Source: Camarhynchus parvulus
Lineage: Eukaryota > Chordata > Aves > Passeriformes > Thraupidae
Length of the DNA stretch: 64,000 nucleotides
Assembly (NCBI RefSeq): GCF_901933205.1
Contig: NC_044572.1
Location: 75,141,465-75,205,464, forward strand
Reading direction: 5' to 3'
Part shown: positions 40,901-55,258 of the stretch, in pieces
How the letters are laid out: every line of letters starts with the position of its first letter
How positions within the stretch are numbered: position 1 is the first letter of the stretch
Position numbers and translations under genes: made by a program
Notes under the pieces: model-generated
Told to the model about the DNA's origin: nothing
The model's input: the letters and a program-made list of their open reading frames with translations, nothing else
The model's database searches: none

Positions 40901-42261
40901 ACTAGTTCAAGCTATGCTACTATACTATCTACTTTTGTTTGCTAGCCTAAACTTCAATCCTAAGACTTTTTTTATTTTATCAGACCTCACATGAGATCTC
41001 CTTTAGTTTCATGACATGCTGTCAAAGCACTTGTGGGATGCTCCAAACCTGATCAATAAACAAATCATCCCAGAGGGCCTCTTTGTACCATCATTCTTTC
41101 TGCCTTCATCCTTAGTGCTTGTTAAACTGCCCACAATTGCAGGTTGCTCCTTCCTTTCAGCTGGAACCTCTGTTGTTTGATGGGTGCCATGGGTACAACA
41201 GGAAATAATGACACTGACTGGGGACTGAAAACTCAGTTCCGTGACAAGCTTCATGTGCCCAGTGCTCACTCCCATTTTGGTTTTTAGTTGTATATGTTAC
41301 TTCCTTTGTTGTTAGGGGCCTTAGTATTTGATATTTTGTTGTATGATTTCATCTACTGTGGTGTGCAAAAATGCACAATTTTCGCATAATGTCAGATGGT
41401 TTTCATGACACAGGGAAACCATGGAATATATCATCCTCTTTGAAGGAGATAGCCTCCAGGTCTCATTTAATGCATGAATTGCAGTTATGACATCTTTGCC
41501 CAATTGTTGCTATAAAGAAGCAAAATAAATCACTCACAAGAGACCAAGACCAAGCTCGTCTTGTACTTTGCATGATAGTAAGGTTGAAAACCTTTTCTTT
41601 CTATTATATCAAACGTCAAAAAAGACAAATTACAGCAGTGATGCTCAACAAAACAGATGAGAATAAGATTGGAAGTTTGTGTTGATATCAAAAATAACAG
41701 ACACTTTAAATGGCTTACAAGCTAAAATGTCAGTGTGGAGACTTCAGTGTATTGGTCAAGCCTCTTTTTTTTTTTTTTTTGCATGTGTTACAGGCAACAG
41801 TCTTGATTAATGTGGATTTACTTAGCCAGCCCTGTTTGCTTATCCAGCATGAGATGATGTGTAGTGTGCCTGAAATTCACAGAGATACCAGGCTAATTAC
41901 AGCTAAACAAAATAAATAAGTGAGAAAAAATGGAGTATTAATTATATTTCAAACATAACAACTGTATTTTTCTTTTTTTTTTCCTTGAAGACATTGCAAT
42001 GATTTGGAGTAATTACCTGCCAGGAAATGGGGTTTGCCATTTGCTTGACTACCATAGCTAAAAAGATACTTGGGAAGAATTTTAGTTTATGTGAAAAATA
42101 AGTCTTTAAAATCCGGACAGTGTAGGTGCCAAGTTCAGGCCTGGCAAGAGGTCAGAACCCCTGGGTGCTGCTGGGACTGAGACCTCCAGTATTCCATTGC
42201 TCCTCGTTGGTCAACAAAGCCAGGAAGTGCAGACTGGAAAAAAGGACACAAACTGCTGCAG

Positions 42262-42298
42262 GGTTAATTAACACAGGTTAATTAACACAGGTTAATTT
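42262..42298. repeat. 14-bp tandem repeat, ~2.6 copies
   Basis: ggttaattaacaca occurs twice in direct succession, followed by a partial third copy. Each unit carries the palindrome TTAATTAA. Confidence 0.9.
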
Positions 42299-45200
42299 GC
42301 CTGTGTCACATAATCAGGACCACAGTTTTGCAAAGGACTTATGCCAAATAAGTCATGCTATAGATCACCTAACAATTCACAGGATAAAGTTTAAATTTAT
42401 TTTCTGAACTTAGTAAAGCTGGAGGAAAAAGAAAAAAATATTTCACAGCAGAAGAGCAGAAGTAGGAGAACATATATTATTAATATTTGGAAGGAGCTAC
42501 ATTGATAAATAATACATTACAAGCTTGCAAAAAAAAATGTATCACGAAACACCTTCATCTCATTGAGGGTCCTTTAAGGAGACAGGCAGGTTTGGATGGG
42601 TTATCAGCATCCAGTGATGAAAAACCACTCACTATCCTGCTGAACACAGAATTTTTTATTTAGAACCTGTGCTTTTGAACATATTCAGTGGGGAACTCCC
42701 ACCTTGCATGTCTCCAAGTAATGAGGAGTGTAACACAGAGGAAACCTCTAAACATAGATTTCTGTCAGAGTTGTTTAACCTGCAGGTATCTGTTGGCCCA
42801 CATTTCAGAAAACTGACACTTCAAGAAAATGATATTTTCTTTAAAACTAGTAGAAAAAAATAATCTAAATGATTTTATTAGTAAAAATTTATTTCCAGAA
42901 GTATTCTCTTTCTTCCCTGGCTCTTCATTAGTACAGCAGCTTTCTGCATTGCTGTGCATTTTTTATTGTTAAAGATAGACCTTTTTTATAAATATTAAAA
43001 TAAATATTTCATATCAAAGTTTTATTTTTACCAAAACAAGAGGAAAAAAATAAGGCAATGACTGAAAAGGTAAGTACTTTTCCTATCATAACAAAATGTT
43101 TGAGTAATTGAAACAAAATTGGTATAACACAGCAGTGCCTTGAGCAGAGAGGAGTGGACAAAAGCTGTATATGTGTAAGAATGCATCCTGGTCCACATGG
43201 GAACTGATGGCTTTTCTCTCTCAGCTACTTATGTACATGATAGTTGGCTAAGTAAAAACATATTTAAGCACATAATTCCTGAAAGCTAATGGGCTAACCC
43301 TTAACTCATCAAGCAGAGGACCAGTCTGAGCAAGCTGCCAGGACAGTAGTGGCTTGTTTCCAATTCTTAAAATAGGCTTCAAGAAAAAATGGATGTGTTA
43401 TATTTACTTCAACATTTAAATGACAAAAAGCTGCATAATAAGTTGCTATAAATTATGCTTTATGGAATCAAACTAATTAAGTGAAGTGGTGGATTCATAC
43501 TTTGTAAGTTTATTATGCTTCAGTTTCCCACTCTCTTTCTTTTGTTCACTGCTGACAGAGTGAGTGTGAAAACAATTTAGAGGTATAAACTCTTATATGC
43601 TAAGCACTAAAAGCCCAGAGAATCATTTTAGTCAAAGGAATAGTATATATTTTAATTTTAATATGACATAAATATTCTTTTAGAGAATAAGGCCCTGACA
43701 TTAAAAAAATGCAGTTGAATTTTAAAATTTATACACTATTTATTCTGATATTAGCAAATACAATATTTCAAGTGTATTATGAAATCTGTAATAAGTTTGG
43801 TTTCTTTTTAGGGTGTGTATTTTTTAATCTGTCACCTCCCAAATTTGCTTTTCTGAACTCAAAAGAAATATTTAGATAAAGTTATATTTTATCACATCAT
43901 TTACAGCTAACAGAAGTCAATTTTGTGAGAGAATGTTTAAAAGCTTTTTCTAATAGAAGAGAAATTAATTAAGGTTTGAACCAATATTTGAATTTTGTCT
44001 AGCGCATGTCTTTGCTTTAAAAAAAATACATATCTGATGGTCAGAAACCGTTATCTCAGGGTGGGTTTGCAACCACATTTAAAATATTCAGACAGCTGTA
44101 GAGCAAGGCCTAGACATCACAAGGGCCATTTTTCTGCTGTCATTGGTCTTTCCAAAAGCAACTCAGTGAAATACATCAAGATAGTTTGCATAAAAGAACA
44201 TGGCAAATTTCCAGAAATGCTAACATATTTGGAAACAGAAACATAACTATTCATCTTTCTGGTGGTGACACCTAACATAAAGCAAGGTTGAAGGATCATT
44301 CCTACAACTTTGCACATCAATCCATACTGTAGGAGTTTGCAGGTAATTGGATTTGGATTTCATCAGTGGCCAGTACAGTGTATTCTATAGAATATATTAA
44401 ATCCTCTGCTGGCGACAGCAGAGGAAGCAATAATCTTAGCGAATAAAGTTCATAAAATAGACAATTTAGAAAGAAACAGAAAAACACCTTTCATTTATGC
44501 AATTCCAGGAATTTCAGTGTAAGTGAAAAGGACCATTTCAAACACAAACTAGCCCTTTATTCTCTTAGTTATTTAACCTTGGCATGGCACTTGAATGATC
44601 TATTAACTGGATGACCTATTATATAGACATAGTATGTATTATATATTAGGAATAGGCTTTGCATATTATTATTACCCTTTAGATTGCATCTTTTTTTTCT
44701 GTTATTATTTATTGGTTTGTAGTTTATTTTAACAGGCTTACTGTCAAATACTACAATCTGTAGAAATATTTAAAAAGAACAACCAAGTGCTGAACCAGAA
44801 ATAGCCTGTCTATATGTACATATGCATACACACTTTTTACATTGAAAATTCTTATCATAGTTACTTATTTATATGTTATTGGAAGCTTAGTACATCACAG
44901 AAATTGCACATGCATTAATTGTCCCAAGTTTTACTACGTTAAACCTGGTCACTTTTTAACTCGGTAAATTAAATGTGGCTGATTACATTCAAGTGACTTT
45001 GAACAAGTCTAGCTCAGATTACATTGAAAAACTGGTTCAGAAGCAGAGTGCAAGGAAGAAGTCTTCCGGTCCACAAGAGATAGAAAGGAAAATGTTTTAA
45101 TCCATTGCTTTGGATGAGTGGCATATGAGAGACAATGGTATCTACTTTTAAAGATTTCAGAAGAATGCAACACAAATCAAACACAGTAATGCTTTAGAAA

Positions 45201-48200
45201 TCTATAGAAAAAGATCATATGATTAACAAATTATTCTGTTCATTAATCCAAAAAATTTAGATAATGAAAGCATAGATTTGATTTAAAAATAAGTAAGGGA
45301 GATTTATTCCATCCTTCTTGGACAATTTAGAACTAGAAAACTTAGTTACTTTTCTTCAGCTAGAAAATTTACTCAGGATTAAGGTTCAGATCTGCCTAAT
45401 TAAACATTTTAACAAGTCTGCATGAGTTTCTGGGAAATTGTTCTACTCTCTGTAATTTAGATATGGAAACATGGCTTATCTCAGTATTTCTGTTAAAAGT
45501 TGTGCTTTATATACAGCACTTGCATCTCAGAATGAAAATGAGTCCATCTTTCATTGATTAAAGAATTTGCCTGGCAGACAAGATGCCCTAATTCAGTTCC
45601 AGCAACTAATTACTTATGTTGTACCAATTGGGAGATATCTGCATAGGACAGGTGGACAGATTCATTGCAGACTAGCCTGCAGGCAGAGATTAGTTGTGAG
45701 ACTGAGCCAGAACCTGCTTTGAATCAGAAGAGGAGGGAAGGTCAAATCCTGATTTACTCCGTCTTTAATTTTTTAATGTCTATGCCATAAGACATAAAAG
45801 GAAAAAAAAAAACACCAGCTTGATCCTGTTAACCAAGCTTATATTGTTTAACATCAGAAAATCTTATGGAAGTCTGTTTTTCATTTACCTGTGAGTTTTG
45901 AGTAAACTAAAACTTCATTTTGAATTAAGTATGTACTAACTAACCATTTCAAACAGTGATGGAAGGTAGGGATGCAAAGGCTCCAGAAATGGGCTCATGC
46001 AATTGCAAGCCAATCAGGAAAACAGCAACCATTTTGGATTGCAATACCTTTGACTCACTACTGCTTTAGCATCAGTAAAACTATAGTCAAATCAGTACAA
46101 TAAAAAATACCAGCCAACCAGTATTTGCACAGGGCTCTTACAGAGGAGAACCAAAGGTAGCTCCTCTTTATTCCAGGTTCCTTCCAAGTCTCACACCTCT
46201 GTACTATTTGCATTTTTTTTTTTCTCACCTGTTTCATCCTCCTATGGCCTCTCTTTCCTCCTCATCCTGTATATCCTTATTTTCAACATGCACTCTTGTC
46301 TCCACTCTCCTGTGTGAGAGACACATATTACTCCTTGATCTAATTTTCATCATATAACTAGATTGTGGCCATCTCCTCCTTCAACTCCAGAAGTAGTTGG
46401 TTTTTTGTTTGTTTTTTTCTTTCCCAATGGTAGCACTGCAAAAAGGATTTATACTTTGCTGAGTCACTCCCAGCTCTGCGTTTCTACATATTTTGCTATT
46501 ATGAAATCATGAGTCTTCACCATTCCAGATAAACTCTTTATATTTTTATCTCACTTGTTTAGGCCACTACCCTGTCACACAGCTTGGTGACCCTTGTCTG
46601 CTGTTTCTATTTCACATACTTGAGTTACACATTTGACAGGTAGCCATAAAAAAGCCTCTGTATTTTTCTTTTCCATTTACCACCATTTAATTAGTGAAAT
46701 TATGGGCGTTTTTACATAGAATAAAAGAAGATATACGATGGCTTATTACATTTTGCTTTTCAAAGCAAAAGAAGGGCATGAGAATATCTGGGAAAGTTCC
46801 TGAAGTTTTATGTTGTCTGTACTGTTAGTCTTAGAACAGTCCAGGGCACAGTTTTGACCAACACCAAGTAAAGATTTTTCAGAGAAATTCAGGGCATTTG
46901 GAGAAATTAGTACAGGTCAGGAACTATTTTCTGCAGTCATTTTCCATAAAATTGACCTATTTTGGTGTGGGTGAAAGAATTTAATAACATGGAATTAGGC
47001 CATTTATATTGGCTGGCTTCTGGGCTATAGAACATGGTTGGTACATAAAATTTCTTTATATATTTGTAACTGTTTTGAGCCTATGCTTTGTAATCCAGGC
47101 TATGAAGCCCTCTTGGGGCACAGTACCCCACATTTAAGTAGCCTTCTATCATTGTTTGTGTGTGCCCAACCTAAAGGAGTTAAAATTTAGCCTCTATAAA
47201 AATTTCTGTTTACACTTACACCAACTTTTTTAGAATTTTTTTCTTATTTCTTTCCATATCTGAATTCTTCATGCACTTTTAGTAAGAGCTGGTTTTCCCC
47301 AAGGAGCATGTAACCTTAGTAAAAACTCCCTGGAAACTTCTTCTTTTTTTTTTTGTAGCTGTCACTGTTGCATGTTCTTAATCATAAAGCATCTTGAAGA
47401 GTGACTCATTTTATTCAGACTGAATAACTGAATTCCCAGCCAAAGCATACTAATTGGAAGAAAACTGAGAAATAAACTGGAGGGGGAGATATTCAATTAC
47501 CACAGATTCTCAAAACACTAAGTGTTTGGCAAATTCTTTGTCTGCCGCACTTATATTGTTTTTTAACTTTCTCAAGAATGCATAAGTAGCAAAGGTTATC
47601 TGAGGACTGTTTGGAGTACACATTGAATGAAACAAAAAACCTGTTTGAAGGTATAAACTGAGAGAGACTGAACCCTTAGCTCCAAAGCAGAACATAAGCC
47701 CAAATATAGCTGTTTAAACTATTGCATAGCCAATGAAAAATATAGGTAATTTCTCACTGGCTGAAATGCAGTGCTTTGATTGCGCTGTAAACAATAGTTC
47801 AAGAAATACAAATGAGTACAATAGTGATTAGATGTTAAATATAATCTATTTGTCCTAACATTCTGTTGTTAATTCATTTCCCTCCTGTCATCACCTCTAA
47901 GCAGTAATTGATCATTAACAGAAAGATTAGGTAAATTGTTTTAAACACTATAATTATCATCATAGTAGATTATTATCATTAATAATGGTGTTTTACATCT
48001 GCTACCTTATGTACAGAAGGTACAAATAGATACAGTTCATAGAAATGCAACAACCTTTGGCAGGAATCATGTCATTCATTCCACTACAATGTGTTTTCTG
48101 TGGGGAGTGATGAAGAAATTATTCATTCAAAACACAGAGAGTATTTAGACTGGATGCATTAAATTACTCTCAGTAACCTTGGTATGTCTTGAAAGCCCCA

Positions 48201-51200
48201 TGCATCTCCGCCTACTCTGATATTAAAAAGTAGCTAAGGCTACAGATTTAACAGCATGGGGTTGCCTTGCAATGCCTTGAGAATTGGTTCCAAAGTGACT
48301 CACTGACAACTGTGCCACGTGCTGTGTCACTATCAGCTCTGGCAGCATCTGCCTTTTTCCCTGAGGTCTTCCATCTAAGTAAGAAATCAACATATCCTTT
48401 CTGCTTCCAACCGTGGTGAGCTTACTTTCTGAAACTTTAGAGACTACAGGGCAACATAAAGTGAAACAGACCATATGTAATTATCTAATTATAATCACAA
48501 CAGTTTAAGCTCATGATTTTCAAAAATATCTAAGAACTGCAGTTGTATGCAGAATTTCAGCAGTGTTCCGCCACTCCTTGTAAAAGCATTAAATGGGATG
48601 CCCAAGTGCTTGCAACAATCCACACGTTCCTAATGACAGCAGTAGGAGCTGAGCTGAAGAAACCAAGCAGTTTGTAACTGTCTTCTATGAATCCAAAATA
48701 TGCCTTCAGTATATTTGCAGAGAGAAAGCTGTAAAATAAAAAGAAAATAACAAAAATATTCTAGAGTATATTTTTTAAGTTTTGTCTTGAATTCATGACA
48801 ATTATTTTATTCTTGGTGTCTTCTATGGAAAATTTGTTGAATTTGTAAATGTGATTGTCTAGTGCTCACAAGAGAAAGACCTGTAATTAAGCACTCATGA
48901 GCAGTATTTATAAGGAGAACTTACTTAAAACACTTAAATTGTAAAACATAAGCATCACTTGTGATAAGCTGAGCGTACTTGCTATAAAAGTATGAGAAGA
49001 CAAATGCAAAATATGCAATTGCTATCCCATTATATCACTATTTTCCTATCTATAGCACATGCTAAATCACAAGCAATTAAGGAAACTGCAGAGAGTAAAC
49101 CAAAACTTGAAACAAAATATAAGAAACTATTATAAACATGTACATGATGATTTCACAATTTCATCTTTAGAAGTAATAATTTTTGGCCCTATCCTGTGCC
49201 CTCATGGGGAAGAAAAGTAATATGGAGTTCTGGGAAAAAAATTGCATTAAATGTACTTAATGAATGCGTAAAAATCAAGTCTTCACAAGGAGTTTTATGA
49301 GTAATACAGATGTTGAACATGCTTTGTTTAGGTGATTTTAGGTATACAACTGAGGTTTGCCTTGGAGGACTTAAGAATAAAACCTAATTTCCTTAGTCAA
49401 TGGAGACAAAAATTATTCTTCCAATACAGATGATTTAGAGCACCTGGCTTAGATCCTAAAGTAAATGGTTTGACCATATTCTTAAGAGTGAATGAATTGT
49501 AGTAAAAATTGTGTTATTATATCTTGTGCAAGAGTGATAAAGACAATATGAAAAGGCTCCAGCAAGATATTTAAGAAGCAGGGATGTTAAGCAGAGCATT
49601 ACAAACTCTATGTCCCATTCTTGAAAATGTACTTTTTATCATGTTAATGTTTCACATGTATCCTTCAATTTAAATTTTATAGGGGAACAAGCGTATTGAT
49701 TTACTTCATGGTGACAGTGTGATCACCAGAATATTACCAACCAACCTACCTGATAAATGCCAATTACATGCTGCCTGGAATTCTGATAAAGAAAAGACAT
49801 CTCCTCCTGAAAACTTTTTTCTATCTATAAGACATGCTACACCTTGATAATTCTTTATAACTACTATATAATTTACATACAAAATAATTGATTCAAGCTT
49901 TTAGACTATACCCTCCAAAAATTATTTCTCTCATTGGATTATTTTCTTCGGTAGTAATTTCTAATTAGTAGACTGGATATGAGCAGAACAATTCTTCATT
50001 GGTTATGATAAATAATGAAACTGAAACATGTGGAACTGGTTTTCCACATAAGCCTTCAGAGTTACAGAAAGCTACACTAACATGTGAATGCATTGGCAAA
50101 GTCGAATTTTTCACAAAAAGAGGAAGTGATAAAGGTGGCATCTTTTGTATACAACAATAACATCAGGATTAAAGCAATTACTCAGAAACTTGATTAGTTC
50201 TCCTCAGCCTGCTGGAACATGGAAACTCCATATTGTCTAGAATAAACTCTTTATAAACTTGAAGAATTTACAGAACCTAGTATTTTCTTCCCCTCTTGGT
50301 AAAACTATGCTACCATGCAATGATTTTAAGATCTTCAAAGAAGATTAAGTTATCCTTGCCTCAGTATTAGGACACACATATAAATGTGCATGGCTCATTA
50401 CAACTGCTTCTATTATTATTTCTACATTATGTTGTTAAATAGAGTACTCTCTGTTGGAAAAAGAAGTATTCTTTATGCAAAAACCAGCACACTTTGAAGG
50501 CAAAAGCTGTGGGCTTGAGTATCTTGAGATAATAAAAATTAACTGGAATTTCCCATTTCCTGAACCCTTGCTCCAACAAGGAGGATGTTCATGTCTGTGG
50601 AATTATTCTCTGGAGTGGGTAGGTCTATTTTTAGAAAGCTATATGACAATAACACCTTATCAGTAGGAAAAAAAAGGCAAATGATTATACTGAATATTTC
50701 AGTATATAAAAATTATGCCACTATAATTAAAATATTTTTCCTTTGGGAAGGTGGAAGGAGGATGGCTTCAAAAACGCAGGCTGCTAACTCACCTCAGGGG
50801 GTGATAGAGGGTTGGCTCAGGAGCCAGATAGGGCTGGTTCAGGATCTGCCAGCTCTGGGGAAGCTCCACCATGTGGATAATCCTAAACCAGGGTAGGATC
50901 AAACTCAAAATAGTTTTTGTTTCTGCTTATTTTCCCTTGAAGTACTGGTGACCCTTGAACATCCACAATCTCTGCAGCATGGGGTGGTGCATTTTTCTAG
51001 GTGTGGACTTTGGAATCCACAGAAGAGAACCAGAAATTTTTAAGCATGGTTATGTTATATCTAATGAGGCCATAAACCCTTACTCAGAGAAGTGGGTTAA
51101 AGACTGGAAGGATCCTTTCCATAACTGAAGTTTTACAAGCCCATCCCAGATCATGCGTGACCTGCATCAGGCACACGGTGACACAGCCTGGCTTTTTTTC

Positions 51201-51570
51201 CCCACACAATGTCCCAGCCCCTCTGCAGGGCACATAGCCACATCCAGGAAAGGAATGAATGAATCTCATTGCTGTGCTAAATTCACATCTCCCTAGTTTT
51301 AGGAGCATATGCATCAGATGCTGCTATTTATTAGGCTGATTATCTGTTGTTGATGTAGCAGGCTTAAGATATTGAGTGTATGCTTATATATTTACATTAT
51401 ACTTTATTTTGTCTATTATACAGTAGTTAAAACACCATTGAGAAAATATGAACTGATGCCTTATGATTCTTCCTAAACAGACATAAATCAGTGTCTTTGC
51501 AAGCTGGATCAGGATAAAAATTAAAATGCCTTGGTAATTTAATTTAAAAAGAATATTACAATACATTATC

Positions 51571-51782
51571 TGGTGGGTTTGGGTTTTGTTGTTTGGTTTT
51601 TGTGTTGTTGGGTTTTTTTTGTGGTTGTGGGGTTGTTTTGTTTTTGTTTTTGTTTTTGTTTTTGTTTTTTTTTGTCTGTCTGTATGTTTGTTTGGTTTTT
51701 GTTTGGTTGGTTTTGTTTATTTTGTTTTGTTGTTTTGTTTGTTTTTCTATTTTGTTTGTTTTGATGTTTTGTTTTGTTTTTC
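51571..51782. repeat. G/T-only and G/T-rich low-complexity tract
   Basis: Positions 51571-51675 (105 nt) contain only G and T on the + strand, mainly GTTTTT units. The remainder to 51782 is TTTG-rich with few C or A. Overlapping frames predict phenylalanine/valine/cysteine-rich products, which are composition artefacts. Confidence 0.92.
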
Positions 51783-53189
51783 TCCTGAAGAAATATTAAA
51801 TATTTAGAAGAAAGAGAGATAAATTATTTTACTTCGTTGTTTTTGCCTTTAAGAATCATGCTATTGTGGTCCACTGCAATGCAATACTTTGGCAACTGCC
51901 AGAAAGCTGAAAGAAGTACAGACAAAGAAAAATCTGGAGAGGGTAATCTTGCACAGTACAAGTATGGTGACAGATTAGGAAAAAAACATTTGAATATCAT
52001 TTACAGCTGCTTGATTGAAGTCCATTATGCATTTAGCTTAAGTCCTTGGATGCCAATATGGGTTATTTCTTAATGTTTGTTTTGCTGATAAGAAGTGATA
52101 ATGGTTTTTATGTACTATTCCTATCAAACCTGAGAAGCTTTCTGGTAAATGATGGTGTAAACTTCAAGTGTGGAGAAACAACAACAAAAAACCCTCTTTT
52201 TTAGTAAAAAACAAATAAAAAAGCACCTAACATCTTCGTAAGTAAAAATCAAACCCCAGAACAGCTTTTGAGCCTTAAAAACTAAAACTAATCTGATCAC
52301 GTCAGAGGAACTGTAAATGCGTGCTGCATTTCAGTCAATATGACTGATTACCTGTCACTTACTCAGCTCTGAATTCTTCCCACTGTGTGCTTTGGAACCA
52401 TCTTTGTTTTAGAAACTCAGAGGCAGCATGTATGAGTTGTTAGCTAACCTCTTCCTCATTTTCCTGAATGATTTTGGGACTAAGCAATTAGCCCTGTCAG
52501 TTATTTCAGCTTAAAAGCTTCAACAGCATCATCACTCATTTCTTTTTATCATCCTCACTGGTGCCACTCAACATGAAAGAAAAAGTCCTAACCAAGCAAT
52601 AAAGCAATTTTTATTGCTACCAGCTTTCCTATACATGAAAATATCCTGACTTACATGCAATGTATGTCACTAAAATCAGCAAACTGGGGAGCTAGTTTCA
52701 GAGTCCAGTTTTGTACTGCAGTATGAGGAAAATCAGGGCTTTCTCCTTTGGTACATCCCAAAAGACAGGAGCAAACTTAGAAAACACATCTGAAAGAGAT
52801 TTATGCAAGTAGAAGAAAGATTTTTGTTGGCAGAGAAGTCACATCAACAAAATTTGACAGAACTGTTTGAGCAGCGTAACCAGCTGCTGCATAAGTTTGT
52901 CTGAAGTGCTTGTTCCATCATTCCTGGAAGCTGATGAGAACAAGATTTTCAGGACCTTTGGGACTAAAAGGCTATTACTCAGGCCTGTTTCAATATATCT
53001 CTATAGCAAATGGAGGTAGTAGTGTATACAGGCAAAATGGACAATAAAAAATGAATAATGCTAAACTGTCACAGCAAGTCCACAGCAAGATGTCTGCTGG
53101 AAACAGAAAAATAAAAATCTACAAAACTGTCTTTCTATCTCATTTGATGTATAGCATATATTGATCATTTCAAATGTCCTCCCTACAAA

Positions 53190-53345
53190 GACTGAGCCTT
53201 TCTGAGTTCAAAAAGCATTTGGATCACACTCTCAGGCATATGGTGTGGCTCTCAGGGAGTCCTGTGCAGGGTCAGGAGTTGCAGCGAGTGCTTCTGTTGG
53301 GTCTCTTCCAGCTCAACATATTTAGTGGTTCTAGTATTCTATTAT
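53190..53345 (+). mobile_element. CR1 LINE 3' tail
   Basis: About 155 bp matching the CR1 terminal segment: gagttcaaaaagcatttgga, ...ctctcaggcatatggtgtgg..., ...cctgtgcagggtcaggagttg..., gtctcttccagctcaa, then ttctagtattctatta in place of the usual 8-bp terminal repeats. Strongly 5'-truncated and non-coding. Confidence 0.85.
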
Positions 53346-54729
53346 TTGAGGTTGGGGAGGAAGAGAATGAGGGTTTCATGCTATATAACACATTTTCTTG
53401 AAGTTTTTCTGCAAGCTGGCAGAAATATACATGATTCATTTTCATTTATTTTATTCCGAAAGTAAGTCGTCACAGTAGGACAGTTAACAGCTTCCATGTG
53501 CTGTGAAGATATCACAGGAGGACAATGACACTGTAATCACATACAACGTCTTCAGAGATATGACTCTTGCAAGGTTGACGACTGTTTCAGAGTTTCAAAT
53601 TAGTCTGGATGACCCCATCTTTATTGCTGTTGAATTTCTGGAAATGATGAAATGCCAAGTCATTGAAAATAACTGATAAAAACCTAAACAATGAGAAATT
53701 AGTAATTTAGTCTTTCTTAGACTCCATCTAAGTCCCATATGCTTTTCAGCCAGGTGCAATATTTTACAGGGAAATGTTTGTTTTAATGAATCTGGGTGAT
53801 CTTCAGATCATTAAAAATAGGTCAAGTTGTCAAAGATGGAAAAATCTGTGATCATATGATATTATATTTCATTTTCGCTAAAATTGTGGCTGTAAATAGC
53901 AATGGCTGCAGCAATGATTTCTGTTATCCAATATAAGTGCCTGTAAAAGACTGGGACATCAGGGCTAGGACTGTGTTGTGGAAACTTAATACAAGATTCA
54001 AGTGTAGATAAAGGCCTTTTTGGTCTTTCTTCATAATTTGCATAGCAGGGACCCAGTAATACACGTGTTTGTAAATGACTTTAAATAATAGGAGGATTTC
54101 TGATTGTATCATGAATAGCATGCCAAAATTTTATTCTTTAGCCAGAATCACTGAAGTACATCTGAGAAATAGCTGAGACTATCTTGTCATGACACCATTT
54201 TGTGTCATAATAATCCTTTCCTGCTATTAGAGAACACTAAGAGGTAGAGCTTCCTTCATTAAGTTCCCTTGGAAAGAAAAGTAGTGAAATGATAATTACT
54301 CAGTCTTTAGTAGCTCAGTCAATGTGTAGTACAAACCTATACATTGTGATGTCCAGAAGTAAATTCTGGCACAAGCTGACTTTACTCATGGGGATTTCCT
54401 CTAAGAAAAAAGGCAAATTTTGCCTTCTGGTATACTTTGCATACTGCTGGCCAGAGCAGGGAAGTAAACAGAAGAGATTTTTTCAGAGGCAATCAAACAG
54501 ACAATTATAGAAGTATCATAGCTCAAATGACTAGCTCACAAAACAGTAAGCCTGCTCCTAATCCAGCAGTGCTAATGTCATTATGTTCCTCACCTGAAAA
54601 TATTGTGAAGCTGAAAAGCTGACACAGCGTGCATTGTAAGGAGGTAACAACAGGAAACATTGTCTGCCATTTAATTCAGAGGCTGAATGTGAAAGTCATC
54701 TATCCTGCTGTTAACATAATAGACAGCAT

Positions 54730-55150
54730 TTCTAAGCCTCATTTTGTGATGTGTGGCTGAACCACAACTGGGTGGAAATCTGAGACATCCCCCTAATGTG
54801 CCTCCCAAGAGTCACAGCTGCCTGCCCTGCTATGCTGTTGAAAAAGAGGTGCAAATTTCCTCCTACATGTCACATGTAGCAGAACCAAGTGGGCCACTGC
54901 CGATGTTTCATTAAGGGGCAGCTCCGTGAGGGCTGCGGAACACTGACCCAGGAAAACAAAATGGACCGAGGGAAATAAAATGATGGGGCTAGCTTTGTTG
55001 AGAGACAGGATGAAGTGAATCAAACATCCTGGGCTCATCCAGTTCCAAATGTAGCCAGCAGTTTTGACAGTAGAGACTGCTACGTGAAGAAAGGTGAGCT
55101 CTGCCTGCCCACTGTAAACACTGATCATGGAGGCACTCACTGGCAGCTGA
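54730..55150. other. Unrecognised GC-richer block beside an LTR
   Basis: This block is richer in G and C than its surroundings and sits just 5' of the LTR at 55259. A 115-codon minus-strand frame (54793-55140) crosses it, but I recognise no domain. It could be part of the same retroviral insertion or an independent older repeat. Sequence alone does not decide. Confidence 0.3.
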
Positions 55151-55258
55151 GCAAAGTAACAACTTGTTACAGATGGATAACGAGATGATTGGTTCTTGCA
55201 GTTAAAAGATAACTATTTTGTGAATATTAATAAAAGCTTTAGTGATGTATAGTTATGT

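Noticed and set aside
51573..51807. Phe/Val/Cys-rich frames resembling membrane proteins
   Set aside because: Hydrophobic codons arise automatically from the G/T-only tract. Three overlapping frames are open for the same reason.
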